Positions 53,670 to 61,707 of a DNA stretch of 64,000 bases are shown piece by piece. The DNA lies in contig JAIQEU010000004.1 in NCBI GenBank assembly GCA_020073665.1, positions 310,001 through 374,000 on the forward strand, read 5' to 3'. Below the pieces are notes generated by a model. It was not told where the DNA came from. It was given only the letters and a program-made list of their open reading frames with translations, and searched no databases. A program made the position numbers and the translations under genes. The DNA comes from Terriglobia bacterium. Lineage in GTDB: Bacteria; Acidobacteriota; Terriglobia; Terriglobales; Acidobacteriaceae. Each line of letters starts with the position of its first letter. The stretch's first letter is position 1.

Positions 53670-54626
53670 ATGACAAGCTCGCTATCGAATCTCGCATTCC
53701 TGTTCCCCGGCCAGGGCTCGCAAGCCGTGGGCATGGGCAAAGAACTGGCCGATCACCATGCTGTCGCTCGACAGACCTTTGAAGAGGCCGACGAGGCGCT
53801 CGGATACAAGCTGTCGCAACTCTGCTTCGATGGGCCGGAAGACCAGCTGCGGTTGACCGAGGTCACCCAGCCGGCCATCCTGACGGCCTCCGTCGCCGCT
53901 TGGCGGGTTTTGCAGGAGAAGGGCTTGAAGCCTGCCCTAGTGGCCGGACACAGCCTGGGCGAATACTCGGCACATGTGGCCGCCGGAACGATTGATTTCG
54001 CCGACGCGGTCCGCACCGTCCGCGATCGCGGCAAGTACATGCAGGAGGCCGTGCCGGTGGGCGTTGGCGCCATGGCCGCGATTCTGGGAATGCATTTGGA
54101 GATGGTCGCAGAGGTGTGCGCGGACGCGGCCGAAAGCGAGGTCTGCGAACCGGCCAACATCAATTCGCCCGAGCAGATCGTGATCTCGGGCAACGCCGGG
54201 GCGGTCGACCGCGCGACCCATTTGGCCCACGAACGCGGCGCCAAACGCGCCGTCAAGCTGCCCGTGAGTGCACCCTTCCACTGCGCTCTGATGCAGCCCG
54301 CACAGGACCGCCTGGCCGCCGACCTGCGCGCTCTAAGCTTCCGGAAGCCGGCCGCGCCGGTCGTCTGCAATGCGGACGCAATCGCGCTCGACGATGCCGA
54401 CCACAGCCGTGACGCGCTCATCCGCCAGGTGACCGGTTCGGTGAAGTGGGACCAGTCCATGCGGGTTCTGATTGCGAAAGGGGTGCAGGCTTTCGTGGAG
54501 ATTGGACCCGGGAAGGTGCTTTGCGGGCTCATGCGTCAGATCGATCGTTCCCGGACCTGCCTGAACGTTGCCGACCAGGCCTCGTTGCAAAAGATGCTGG
54601 AGCACTTCGCGAGCGTGCGCGCCTGA
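53670..54626 (+). CDS. fabD: malonyl-CoA:ACP transacylase
   Basis: The start at 53670 gives 318 residues: FLFPGQGSQAVGMG, the nucleophile S95 in AGHSLGEYSA, the acid/base H204 in APFHCALM, and VEIGPGKVLCGLM. It loads malonate onto acyl carrier protein. The frame is open upstream to 53592 through the palindromic repeat, giving residues with no family match. The stop lies 16 bases before the convergent small membrane gene. Confidence 0.95.
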   Translation: MTSSLSNLAFLFPGQGSQAVGMGKELADHHAVARQTFEEADEALGYKLSQLCFDGPEDQLRLTEVTQPAILTASVAAWRVLQEKGLKPALVAGHSLGEYSAHVAAGTIDFADAVRTVRDRGKYMQEAVPVGVGAMAAILGMHLEMVAEVCADAAESEVCEPANINSPEQIVISGNAGAVDRATHLAHERGAKRAVKLPVSAPFHCALMQPAQDRLAADLRALSFRKPAAPVVCNADAIALDDADHSRDALIRQVTGSVKWDQSMRVLIAKGVQAFVEIGPGKVLCGLMRQIDRSRTCLNVADQASLQKMLEHFASVRA

Positions 54627-54642
54627 TCCGGATCAGGCAGCG

Positions 54643-55074
54643 TCAGCGGAACTCCAAGGAACACGGCGGAGTGCTCAAGGTTTTGTCGGATTTCTCCACC
54701 CACACCTGTGCGTGTTCCGCGCGGTTGTTAACAATCACATCCACCACCACCCCACTGCCACCGCCGGGGCAACCGCTCACCCCGTAGATGCTATAGGTCT
54801 TGACCAGGCCCCACTCTCCGCCTGGCCCCCAATCCTGATAGAACTCGTTATAGGGATATTTTGTGGTATCGGGGTGATAGATGCGGTAGGCGGCAGGGTA
54901 ATCCTGCTTTTGCAGGGCGGCAAAAAAACTGTCCGCGACGTGCCTTTCCGGCCAGTAGCGATTCATCCACAGCAGCACACTGACAGCCACAATCACAAGG
55001 ATAGCGATACTGATCTTGAGCTTGCGGCGGCGTTCCCGCGCTTCGTCATACTGCTGGGCATCCATCAAAGTCAT
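54643..55074 (-). CDS. hypothetical single-pass membrane protein, 143 residues
   Basis: A cytoplasmic N-terminus with a cluster of basic residues (EARERRRKLK) precedes one membrane helix (20-37, ISIAILVIVAVSVLLW). A soluble C-terminal domain of about 100 residues follows, with FFAALQKQDYPAAYRIYHPD and a CPGGG segment. I recognise no family; the domain pattern recalls small NTF2- or DUF4864-like folds. It lies 53 bases behind the ABC permease on the same strand and could belong to that operon. An ATG at 55065 is an alternative start. Confidence 0.68.
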   Translation of the reverse strand: MTLMDAQQYDEARERRRKLKISIAILVIVAVSVLLWMNRYWPERHVADSFFAALQKQDYPAAYRIYHPDTTKYPYNEFYQDWGPGGEWGLVKTYSIYGVSGCPGGGSGVVVDVIVNNRAEHAQVWVEKSDKTLSTPPCSLEFR

Positions 55075-55127
55075 AGCTACCTAAGCATAATAGATTGCGC
55101 GCTGGAACAGAAAGTTCCCGGAAGGAA

Positions 55128-56240
55128 TTACAAAGTTCGCTTGAACAGCGGCACGGCCACAGCTAGAGTCACGAAGGCAAAGATGGAGAGGTACAACGCA
55201 TCGGGCAGGATGGCCGATAATCCCGCTTCCTTCAGCAGGAGCGACTTGAAACCATGCACCGCGTAGGTGAACGGGTCGGCCTTGGCGATGAGCCGCAACC
55301 ACCAGGGAAACGCCTGCACCGGATAGATCGAGCCACTGGGAAAGAACAGCAGGGTGTTCAGGATGCCGAACATGGCGCGAGGTACTAGCGGGTCCTCAAT
55401 GCGCACCATGAGCAGGAACATCATAGTATTGAACGCGACCGAGGTCAGCCCGATCATGATGATCAAGCCCACAACGGTCACCGGATTGAAAAGGGTCCCC
55501 ACGCCGGCCAGCATCGAGCCAATCACCGTGATCACGACCCCGGTCATTCCCGCCTTGATCGCGCCTGCCCCGTTGAGTCCGAACACGAGTTCAGCTTTAG
55601 TGATGGGCGTGACCAGGTAGCCCTCGTGAACCCCGCGAGCCTTGTCGTCAATGTAGAGCATGCCCCCACCGATCATCACCGACACAAACATGGCCAGAGT
55701 GATCGAACCCGGCAGCAGATACTTCATGTACTCGATATAGGGATAGAGTTCCACTACCTCCAGCGCTGTCTTTTGCAACAAGCGTGGTTCGATGGTGGGC
55801 TGGTTCAGAGCTTCGGTGAGCTCCGTCATCTTCTGCTCCAGGGTGGAGCTCATGAAGTTGTCGCTGTTGTCGACGATCAGCGCGATGCGCGGATGGTTCT
55901 CCTCATACACGCGTCGCGAATACTGCGGAGGAATGACCACTGCGCCCTGGATCTTGCCGTTGCGCACATCGTTCATCGCCTGCCTGTCGTTGTCGTACGG
56001 GACCGCCTCGAATGTCCGCACGGTGGCATGGACGGAATCAAAAGCTTCGCGGATTCTAAGCGCCTGGGTACCGCCATCCTGATCGACAATGCCCATCCGG
56101 GCATCGGTAATCTTGCCGCCAAAGGCGTTGCCCAGGATGATGAGCTGCACCAGGGGGAAGATCATCGACGCCATCATCAGCGCCGGTGAGCGAAAGAACT
56201 TGCGCATTTCCCGCTCGACAATGGCCAGGATCCGGTTCAT
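55128..56240 (-). CDS. ABC-2-type transporter permease
   Basis: A 370-residue permease: a cytoplasmic tip (ILAIVEREMRKFFRSPALM), a first helix (22-38), a large periplasmic loop (about 40-170) and five further helices in the C-terminal half. That layout is the ABC2_membrane_3/YhhJ-YbhR type. It overlaps the ATPase gene by 4 bases (ATGA). With the HlyD-like and ATPase proteins it should form an exporter; only one permease is present, so it probably works as a homodimer. Confidence 0.92.
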   Translation of the reverse strand: MNRILAIVEREMRKFFRSPALMMASMIFPLVQLIILGNAFGGKITDARMGIVDQDGGTQALRIREAFDSVHATVRTFEAVPYDNDRQAMNDVRNGKIQGAVVIPPQYSRRVYEENHPRIALIVDNSDNFMSSTLEQKMTELTEALNQPTIEPRLLQKTALEVVELYPYIEYMKYLLPGSITLAMFVSVMIGGGMLYIDDKARGVHEGYLVTPITKAELVFGLNGAGAIKAGMTGVVITVIGSMLAGVGTLFNPVTVVGLIIMIGLTSVAFNTMMFLLMVRIEDPLVPRAMFGILNTLLFFPSGSIYPVQAFPWWLRLIAKADPFTYAVHGFKSLLLKEAGLSAILPDALYLSIFAFVTLAVAVPLFKRTL

Positions 56241-57295
56241 GGCTGCAACCCCGGCCGCGGCGGCATCACAAAGGCATAGGCCTTCACCAGTTCATCGCGT
56301 AATTGCCGCCCGGTGTAGTGGACGAACACATCGTCGAGCGTAGTGTTCTGCACCGAGAGAGACTTTACAGGCACTCCCGCCTGCACCGCCATCTCCACCA
56401 GTTGCGTGGTGGCGCGCGAACCGTTCCCAGTCAGGATGCGGTACATGCCGGCGCCTTCGTGTTGGACTGAAGTCACTTCCTCCAAGGTGTGCAGGCGCTG
56501 CTCCCAATCGGCGGGTGCATTTTCAAACTGCGCTTCGATGACGTTCGATCCCGGCACGCTGGCCTTCAGCGCTGTGGGAGAATCAAGCGCGACTAACTTC
56601 CCATGATCCACGATGGCGATCCGGTCACAGAGGCGGTCGGCTTCGTCCATGTAGTGGGTAGTGATGAGAATGGTGAGCTGGCGGTGGCTCTTGATGTTGG
56701 TCAGCATCTCCCACACGGAGACGCGCGAAACCGGATCCAGCCCGGTGGTCGGCTCATCCAGAAAGAAAATACGCGGGCTATGGACGAGTCCGCGGGCAAT
56801 CTCCAGCCGCCGCCGCATGCCGCCGGAGAGCGTCTTGGTCTGCGCTGTGCGCCACTTGGTCAGGTCCACCAGTTCCAGCAGTTCGTCGATCGCAGCTTTG
56901 CGCCTCCTGGCCGGAACGTCGTACAGCTTGGCATAGATGTTCAGGTTCTCTTCAATGGTCAGGTCGAGATCGCTGGTCAGGGCTTGCGGAATCACGCCCA
57001 TGGAGCGGCGCACCGCGTCAGGATCCTTCTGCACGTCGTGGCCGACGATGCGTGCGGTTCCGGCGGTGATAGGGATAAGCGTGGTCATCATGCGAATCAG
57101 CGTGGATTTTCCGGCGCCGTTGGGGCCAAGCAAGCCGAAGATTTCACCCTCCTTGACGTTAAAGGAAACATCATCGACGGCAGTAAAATCGCCGAACTTC
57201 TTGACGATGTGCTCGACTTCGATGGCGTAAGGTGCGCCGTTCGACGACGCGTTGCCGCCAGCCGAGCCCTCGGGAAACTTGCCGTCTGACATCAT
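56237..57295 (-). CDS. ABC transporter ATP-binding protein
   Basis: A 352-residue protein with one nucleotide-binding domain: Walker A GPNGAGKST, signature LSGGMRRRLEIARG, Walker B FFLDEPTTGLDP and the H-loop TTHYMDEADRL. An N-terminal Ala/Gly/Ser tail of about 20 residues and a C-terminal domain (250-352) flank it. It matches the ATPases of YbhFSR-like drug and lipid exporters, but with a single rather than doubled domain. Start and stop overlap both neighbours by 4 bases. Confidence 0.95.
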   Translation of the reverse strand: MMSDGKFPEGSAGGNASSNGAPYAIEVEHIVKKFGDFTAVDDVSFNVKEGEIFGLLGPNGAGKSTLIRMMTTLIPITAGTARIVGHDVQKDPDAVRRSMGVIPQALTSDLDLTIEENLNIYAKLYDVPARRRKAAIDELLELVDLTKWRTAQTKTLSGGMRRRLEIARGLVHSPRIFFLDEPTTGLDPVSRVSVWEMLTNIKSHRQLTILITTHYMDEADRLCDRIAIVDHGKLVALDSPTALKASVPGSNVIEAQFENAPADWEQRLHTLEEVTSVQHEGAGMYRILTGNGSRATTQLVEMAVQAGVPVKSLSVQNTTLDDVFVHYTGRQLRDELVKAYAFVMPPRPGLQP

Positions 57296-58386
57296 GGACG
57301 CTGCTCCGCCGTGGCGCTCGGGGCCGTCCCCTTCAGTTGCTCCGGAGAGACCAGCACATCGGCGGTCATCCCGGGCACATACGCGCCTTTGGGATTGTCC
57401 AGGCGAACCTTGAGCACGATAGTCTTGATGTCGCGTTTGCGGCGGCTCACGTCGCGTTGCGTGGCAAAATCCGCTTCCGCGGACTTGAAGAACACTTTTC
57501 CGAAGGTGATGGTGCCTCCGGGAAGCCGGATGTGCAGCGTGTCTCCCAAACCGATGTGGTCGGCTTGTGTTTCTGGAATCGCCGCGCGCACCCAGGTGTC
57601 GCCTAAATCGACGATGGTCACGATCGCCTGGCCGGGATTCAGCACCTCACCTTCGCGGGCGGCCCGCACCGAAACCGTTCCGCTTACCGGCGCATAAATC
57701 TTGGTGTATCCGAGGCGTACCTCCGCCTCCTTCAGCTGCGCTTCCGCGTTCGCCAATTGGCCGCGGGTTGAGGCCACAGTACTCTCAGCGGCATGCGCCT
57801 GGTGGGTGTTGGCGACGGCCGCATCCAGATCGGCTTGGGCGGCGTTGACCTGGTCCTTCCACGACTGCACCGTGGCTTCCTGCGCTTTCAGGTTGCTTTC
57901 CGCCTGCACTCGTTCCTGGTCCGAAGCAACTCCTTGCTTGGCCAGTTCAACCATCCGCTGGCTGTCGCTTTGTACCCGCTGCAGTGTAGCTTCGGCCTGC
58001 AGCAACTGGGCGCGCGCGGACTGCAGCCGGGCTTGCGCGTTCACCACGTTGCTGGAGGTGGAACCCTGCGTGGCTTGCTGCGTCGCCTGGGTCTCCGCCA
58101 CCTTGGAACGCAAGCTCGCAATCGTGGCCGCCGCGCCGCGCTCCTCCGCCTCCAGTTCCGAAGCGTCCAGCACCGCAATCAGGTCTCCCTGTTTCACTTG
58201 CGTCCCTTCGTCAACCAGCAGCCGCGAGATGCGGCCCTGAATCTGGGGACCGACCATCACCTGGTTGGCGTCGACGGTACCGATCAGCACCAAGTCCGCT
58301 TCGCGCGGCGTAGAGACCAGGTAGTAGGTCAGCGCAATCGCAAAGACGATGGAAAGAAGAATCAGGAACTTGTTGCGCGCGCTCAC
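57292..58386 (-). CDS. HlyD-family membrane fusion protein (YbhG-like)
   Basis: A 364-residue adaptor: N-terminal anchor (8-25), lipoyl-type half domain (VDANQVMVGPQIQGRISRL), a long coiled-coil hairpin (85-235) and the returning lipoyl half (APVSGTVSVRAAREGEVLNPG), then a beta-barrel domain. It links the inner-membrane pump to an outer-membrane channel. It overlaps both the TetR gene upstream and the ATPase gene downstream by 4 bases, which points to one coupled transcript. Confidence 0.92.
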   Translation of the reverse strand: MSARNKFLILLSIVFAIALTYYLVSTPREADLVLIGTVDANQVMVGPQIQGRISRLLVDEGTQVKQGDLIAVLDASELEAEERGAAATIASLRSKVAETQATQQATQGSTSSNVVNAQARLQSARAQLLQAEATLQRVQSDSQRMVELAKQGVASDQERVQAESNLKAQEATVQSWKDQVNAAQADLDAAVANTHQAHAAESTVASTRGQLANAEAQLKEAEVRLGYTKIYAPVSGTVSVRAAREGEVLNPGQAIVTIVDLGDTWVRAAIPETQADHIGLGDTLHIRLPGGTITFGKVFFKSAEADFATQRDVSRRKRDIKTIVLKVRLDNPKGAYVPGMTADVLVSPEQLKGTAPSATAEQRP

Positions 58387-59057
58387 TTTCGCTCTCCCTT
58401 GGATGCTTTGTCGCGAAACAGCGCTGCCGAAATGAAATCCAGCACCGCTGCCCGGCGTTCCTCAATCCGATTCTCCGACAGGGGGTCCGAGCCAGTCATC
58501 GCCCGCATCGCCGGCGCACTGCTGAAGTAGAAAACGATCACCGCAATCATGGATGGTATGAAGTGTGCCGGATCGACGTTGCGGAAATCTCCCGCCGCCT
58601 GTCCGGCACACAGCACCTCTGAAACTTTCCCGAACAGCGGGCGAAAGTATTGATTCGCAATACGGTCTAGTTGTGATGCCCGGCCGCGCCGGGCGCGCAT
58701 CATTTCACCCTGCACGATAGCCGGAAACTGGGGGTGGCTGGCAATGTAGTCGAAGTGGGCGAGCACGTAGGCCAACAATTTCTCGCGCGGGGGCAGATCC
58801 TCAGCCAATGCCTTGTCTACCATGGCGATCAAACCACCGAAAACCAGGTCAAGCACTGCGCCGTAGAGTGCCTCTTTGTCCTTGAAATAGTAGTAGAGCA
58901 GGGCTTTGTTGACACGGGCGCCGCGGGCGATGGCATCGGTGCGAGCCCCGGCAACACCTTCGTGGGCAAATTCATCCACTGCGGCCTGCAGGATGGCGGC
59001 CCGGCTCTCTTCCGGGCGGCCGCGGGAACCCAAACGGGATTTAGCAGCAGTTCTCAT
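58383..59057 (-). CDS. TetR-family regulator of the efflux operon
   Basis: A 224-residue regulator. The N-terminal helix-turn-helix is clear (RAAILQAAVDEFAHEGVAGA, then ALLYYYFKDKEALYGAVLD). The C-terminal domain is the CecR/YbiH type (TetR_C). It is the first gene of a four-gene unit with HlyD, ATPase and permease, the same order as ybiH-ybhG-ybhF in E. coli. A palindrome just upstream of its start overlaps the predicted promoter (59071-59117), so it likely represses its own operon. Confidence 0.93.
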   Translation of the reverse strand: MRTAAKSRLGSRGRPEESRAAILQAAVDEFAHEGVAGARTDAIARGARVNKALLYYYFKDKEALYGAVLDLVFGGLIAMVDKALAEDLPPREKLLAYVLAHFDYIASHPQFPAIVQGEMMRARRGRASQLDRIANQYFRPLFGKVSEVLCAGQAAGDFRNVDPAHFIPSMIAVIVFYFSSAPAMRAMTGSDPLSENRIEERRAAVLDFISAALFRDKASKGERK

Positions 59058-59070
59058 CCGCCCCCCTCTT

Positions 59071-59117
59071 AATTAACCAGTTAGTTAGATTATAGAGTAA
59101 CTTCAAACGATGCACAA
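59071..59117 (-). promoter_or_regulatory. promoter and TetR operator of the efflux operon
   Basis: On the minus strand, -35 TTGTGC (59112-59117) and a perfect -10 TATAAT (59089-59094) are 17 bases apart. The near-palindrome AATTAACCAGTTAGTT (59071-59086) starts 2 bases after the -10 box and covers the likely transcription start. Its TAAC-N2-GTTA core matches the type bound by TetR proteins. It ends 13 bases before the TetR start codon. Confidence 0.75.
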
Positions 59118-59305
59118 GTTGGGCCCCGTCTGCGGCAGAACCCACCTTGCCCTGCGGGAAATCGCCCGGGGGCGCAGCTTCGCCTCCCGATGCCCGGATT
59201 CGACCAACCGCTAAGTGCTTTCCTGCCAGCACGGCGTGAACGGCGCGAATTCCGGGAAAGTGGTCGAGCACCTGCACTGCTGACTGCGGGAGGAGACGCG
59301 CCTTC

Positions 59306-60040
59306 ATGCGGATCGCGCTGCTAGCCAGCTTGCTCGCAGGACTTGCCACCGGCTTCGGCGGCGCTTTGATCGCGCTGTTTCCCAAACTCTCTCGAGGTTT
59401 GTACGACACCCTGCTGGGCTTTTCAGCCGGAGTAATGCTGGCAGCAGGCTCGATTACGCTACTGGGTCCGGCATTGCGCCAGAACGGCGTAGGATCGATT
59501 GCTGCCGGCCTGCTGTGCGGCGCGCTGTTAGTGTTCTTGCTGGAACGGCTGGTGCCGCACCTAGAGCCGCACTTTGCTCCGGAGCTCACCGGTCCAGGAA
59601 AGCGGCTCGGGCTGCTGATGGCGGCGGCGCTCACCATCCACCACGTGCCCGAGGGACTGGCGGTGGGAGTTTCGTTTGCGGGACCTGCCCCCCAGCTGGG
59701 AATTATCGTCGCCAGCGCGGTCGCCCTGCAGAACATACCCGAAGGACTAGCGGTGGCGATGCCCCTGCGCGCAGCCGGGTTCTCACGTCCGCGAGCCATC
59801 CTGTGGGCAGCCAGCTCAGGGATGGCTCAGCCCCTGGCAGCCGCTTTGGGCGTCTGGCTAGTGGCGTTGGTCGGACCCATGGTGCCTTTCGCGCTGGCTG
59901 TCGCCGCGGGGGCGATGATCTTCGTTGCCTCCGATCAGTTGATCCCCGAAAGCCGTCAGCAGCCCGGGAAAAAAGCCCCGTCCCTCGGCCTGATCGCCGG
60001 ATTTCTCCTGGTCGCCGTGCTCACCAAGCTGTGCACCTGA
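59306..60040 (+). CDS. ZIP-family metal transporter (ZupT-like)
   Basis: A 244-residue, eight-helix ZIP protein with metal-site motifs HHVPEGLAVGVSF (H112, H113, E116) and LQNIPEGLAVAMP (N143, E146). There is a His/Glu-poor cytoplasmic loop between helices 3 and 4 (about 83-100). It probably imports zinc or another divalent metal. GGAGGAG stands about 10 bases upstream of the ATG. The gap upstream (59118-59305) shows no clear metal-responsive operator. It is convergent with hom (12 bases). Confidence 0.9.
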   Translation: MRIALLASLLAGLATGFGGALIALFPKLSRGLYDTLLGFSAGVMLAAGSITLLGPALRQNGVGSIAAGLLCGALLVFLLERLVPHLEPHFAPELTGPGKRLGLLMAAALTIHHVPEGLAVGVSFAGPAPQLGIIVASAVALQNIPEGLAVAMPLRAAGFSRPRAILWAASSGMAQPLAAALGVWLVALVGPMVPFALAVAAGAMIFVASDQLIPESRQQPGKKAPSLGLIAGFLLVAVLTKLCT

Positions 60041-60052
60041 ACAGGCGCGATC

Positions 60053-61321
60053 TTAGTCCATCACGCGCAAGGCGATACCCTGCCCCTTCTCCACCCCGCT
60101 GGCGGAGATGTCGCGCAACGAGGTTTCGACGGTGCTCCGCAAGCAATCTTGGGTCAGCACCCGCACCTGGTTCTGCGCGGAAGCGCTCTTCGCCCACACT
60201 GCCGCCGCCCGGGCAATCCCGATCCCGTTCCTCTCCAGAACGGTTGTGATCGCAGCGATCGCACTCGGATCATCCACGGGGAAGCGCAAGTAGTGCTTGC
60301 CGTGATCATCGGGAGCATGCGTGTCCAGGACTTTTCCCTGGCTTGCCGAGAAACCTCCCTGGTGGCAGGCGATGTCCACAACGTCCGAGAGCACCGCACT
60401 GGCGCTGGGCAGTGAACCTGCTCCTTTCCCGGAGAAGACCATTTCGCCAACCGCGTCGCCCCGCACCAGGACGGCGTTGTTCTCATCGCGAATGCCCGCC
60501 AGCTGGTGCTTCCCCGGCAACAAGACGGGATGAACCTGCAGGCTCATGCAATCGCCCGAACATTCCGCCGCGGCAATGTGTTTGATTACATAGCCCAACT
60601 CTCGCGCCGCCTGGATATCATCAGCGGTAATGTGGCGAATGCCTTCGACCAGCACCGCCTGGGCGGGAACATGAGCGTGGAAGGCGAGCTCCGCCAGAAT
60701 CTTGAGCTTCTGGGCCGCGTCGTGGCCGTCAATGTCGAGCGTGGGATCGGCTTCGGCAAAGCCTTTGGCCTGAGCCTCAGCCAACGCATCGTTGAAGTCC
60801 ACACGGTCTTCTGTCATGCGGGTCAGAATGTAGTTGCAGGTTCCGTTGAGAATCCCACGGAGGCTGTGGATCTGGTTCCCCACCAGTCCATTCCTGAGGG
60901 CACGAATGATGGGAATGCCGCCACAGACGCTGGCTTCGAATCCCAGGCGGACTTTCTGGATCTCGGCCGCCTTCATAATGCTGAAGCCGTCGAGCGCGAG
61001 CAGGGCTTTGTTGGCGGTGACCACATGCTTGCTGCGGGCGAGTGAACGCTGGATGAGGGCCCGCGCTGGCTCGATGCCGCCTATCAACTCGACCACCAGG
61101 TCGCAGCCGTTGTCGATGACTTTTTCCGGATGGGTGGTGAGCAGATTCCGCTCCACGCCCGGCCGCTCTTTGCCGGCATCCCGCACCAGAATGCGGGTGA
61201 TGGCCAGTTCCACACCGGTGCGCTGGCGAATGAGCGTGTGATTCCGCGCGACCAGTTCTACCAGGCCGCGGCCGACCGTGCCGCAGCCCAACAATCCAAC
61301 ATTCAGCTTCCTCGTAACCAT
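60053..61321 (-). CDS. hom: homoserine dehydrogenase
   Basis: A 422-residue enzyme that reduces aspartate semialdehyde to homoserine. GLLGCGTVGRGLVEL (9-23) binds NAD(P); HVVTANKALLALDG, EASVCGGIPIIRALR and NGTCNYILTRM are family segments; the C-terminal 80 residues form an ACT-type regulatory domain (LRFPVDDPSAIAAITTVLER). Its start overlaps the sulfur carrier gene by 19 bases. It is the third gene of the thrC operon, so aspartate-family flux is expressed with the SAM riboswitch. Confidence 0.95.
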   Translation of the reverse strand: MVTRKLNVGLLGCGTVGRGLVELVARNHTLIRQRTGVELAITRILVRDAGKERPGVERNLLTTHPEKVIDNGCDLVVELIGGIEPARALIQRSLARSKHVVTANKALLALDGFSIMKAAEIQKVRLGFEASVCGGIPIIRALRNGLVGNQIHSLRGILNGTCNYILTRMTEDRVDFNDALAEAQAKGFAEADPTLDIDGHDAAQKLKILAELAFHAHVPAQAVLVEGIRHITADDIQAARELGYVIKHIAAAECSGDCMSLQVHPVLLPGKHQLAGIRDENNAVLVRGDAVGEMVFSGKGAGSLPSASAVLSDVVDIACHQGGFSASQGKVLDTHAPDDHGKHYLRFPVDDPSAIAAITTVLERNGIGIARAAAVWAKSASAQNQVRVLTQDCLRSTVETSLRDISASGVEKGQGIALRVMD

Positions 61322-61623
61322 GGCGGTAACCCTTCGTCGTCATCTGGCGCGCCACCGGCAATCGAGGGCACCAGCAGGACCTCATCTCCGTCCCGGAAGG
61401 CGTACGCATTCCCGCCCAGGAAACGGATGTCCTCTTCGTTGACGTACACATTGAGGAAGCGGCGAATCTCGCCCGCTTCGTCGCGAAGATGCGGCTTCAG
61501 CTCGGGGAACTGCTGGTCGAGTGTCGAGAACAGTTCACCCAGGTTTGTGGGAGCGCATGTAATTCGCGCTGTCCCCGCTGTCAGCCGCCGAAGGGCTGTA
61601 GGAATCTGGACGGTAATGGTCAT
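61303..61623 (-). CDS. MoaD/ThiS-family sulfur carrier with C-terminal tail
   Basis: AAGGAGG lies 6 bases before the ATG at 61623; 106 residues result. The ubiquitin-like fold (MTITVQIPTALRRLTAG, FLNVYVNEEDIRFLGG, FRDGDEVLLVPSIAGG) is that of MoaD/CysO proteins. These normally stop at the diglycine that becomes the thiocarboxylate. Here the GG is at 90-91 and 15 more residues follow (APDDDEGLPPWLRGS), encoded over the start of hom. Processing would be needed to use the GG. Its place between thrC and hom argues for a role in sulfur amino acid synthesis. Confidence 0.88.
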   Translation of the reverse strand: MTITVQIPTALRRLTAGTARITCAPTNLGELFSTLDQQFPELKPHLRDEAGEIRRFLNVYVNEEDIRFLGGNAYAFRDGDEVLLVPSIAGGAPDDDEGLPPWLRGS

Positions 61624-61651
61624 GTAGCCTCCTTGTAACGACTTACGTAAG

Positions 61652-61689
61652 GACAGCCGCCTCGGCTGTCTATCCGGGCACAAGCCCGG
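61652..61689. repeat. double palindrome between the carrier gene and thrC
   Basis: Two hairpins, GACAGCCG-CCT-CGGCTGTC and CCGGGC-ACAA-GCCCGG, lie in the 84-base gap. The design matches the other two-hairpin repeats of the window. Confidence 0.65.
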
Positions 61690-61707
61690 CAATTCCTTAA
61701 TTGGCAA

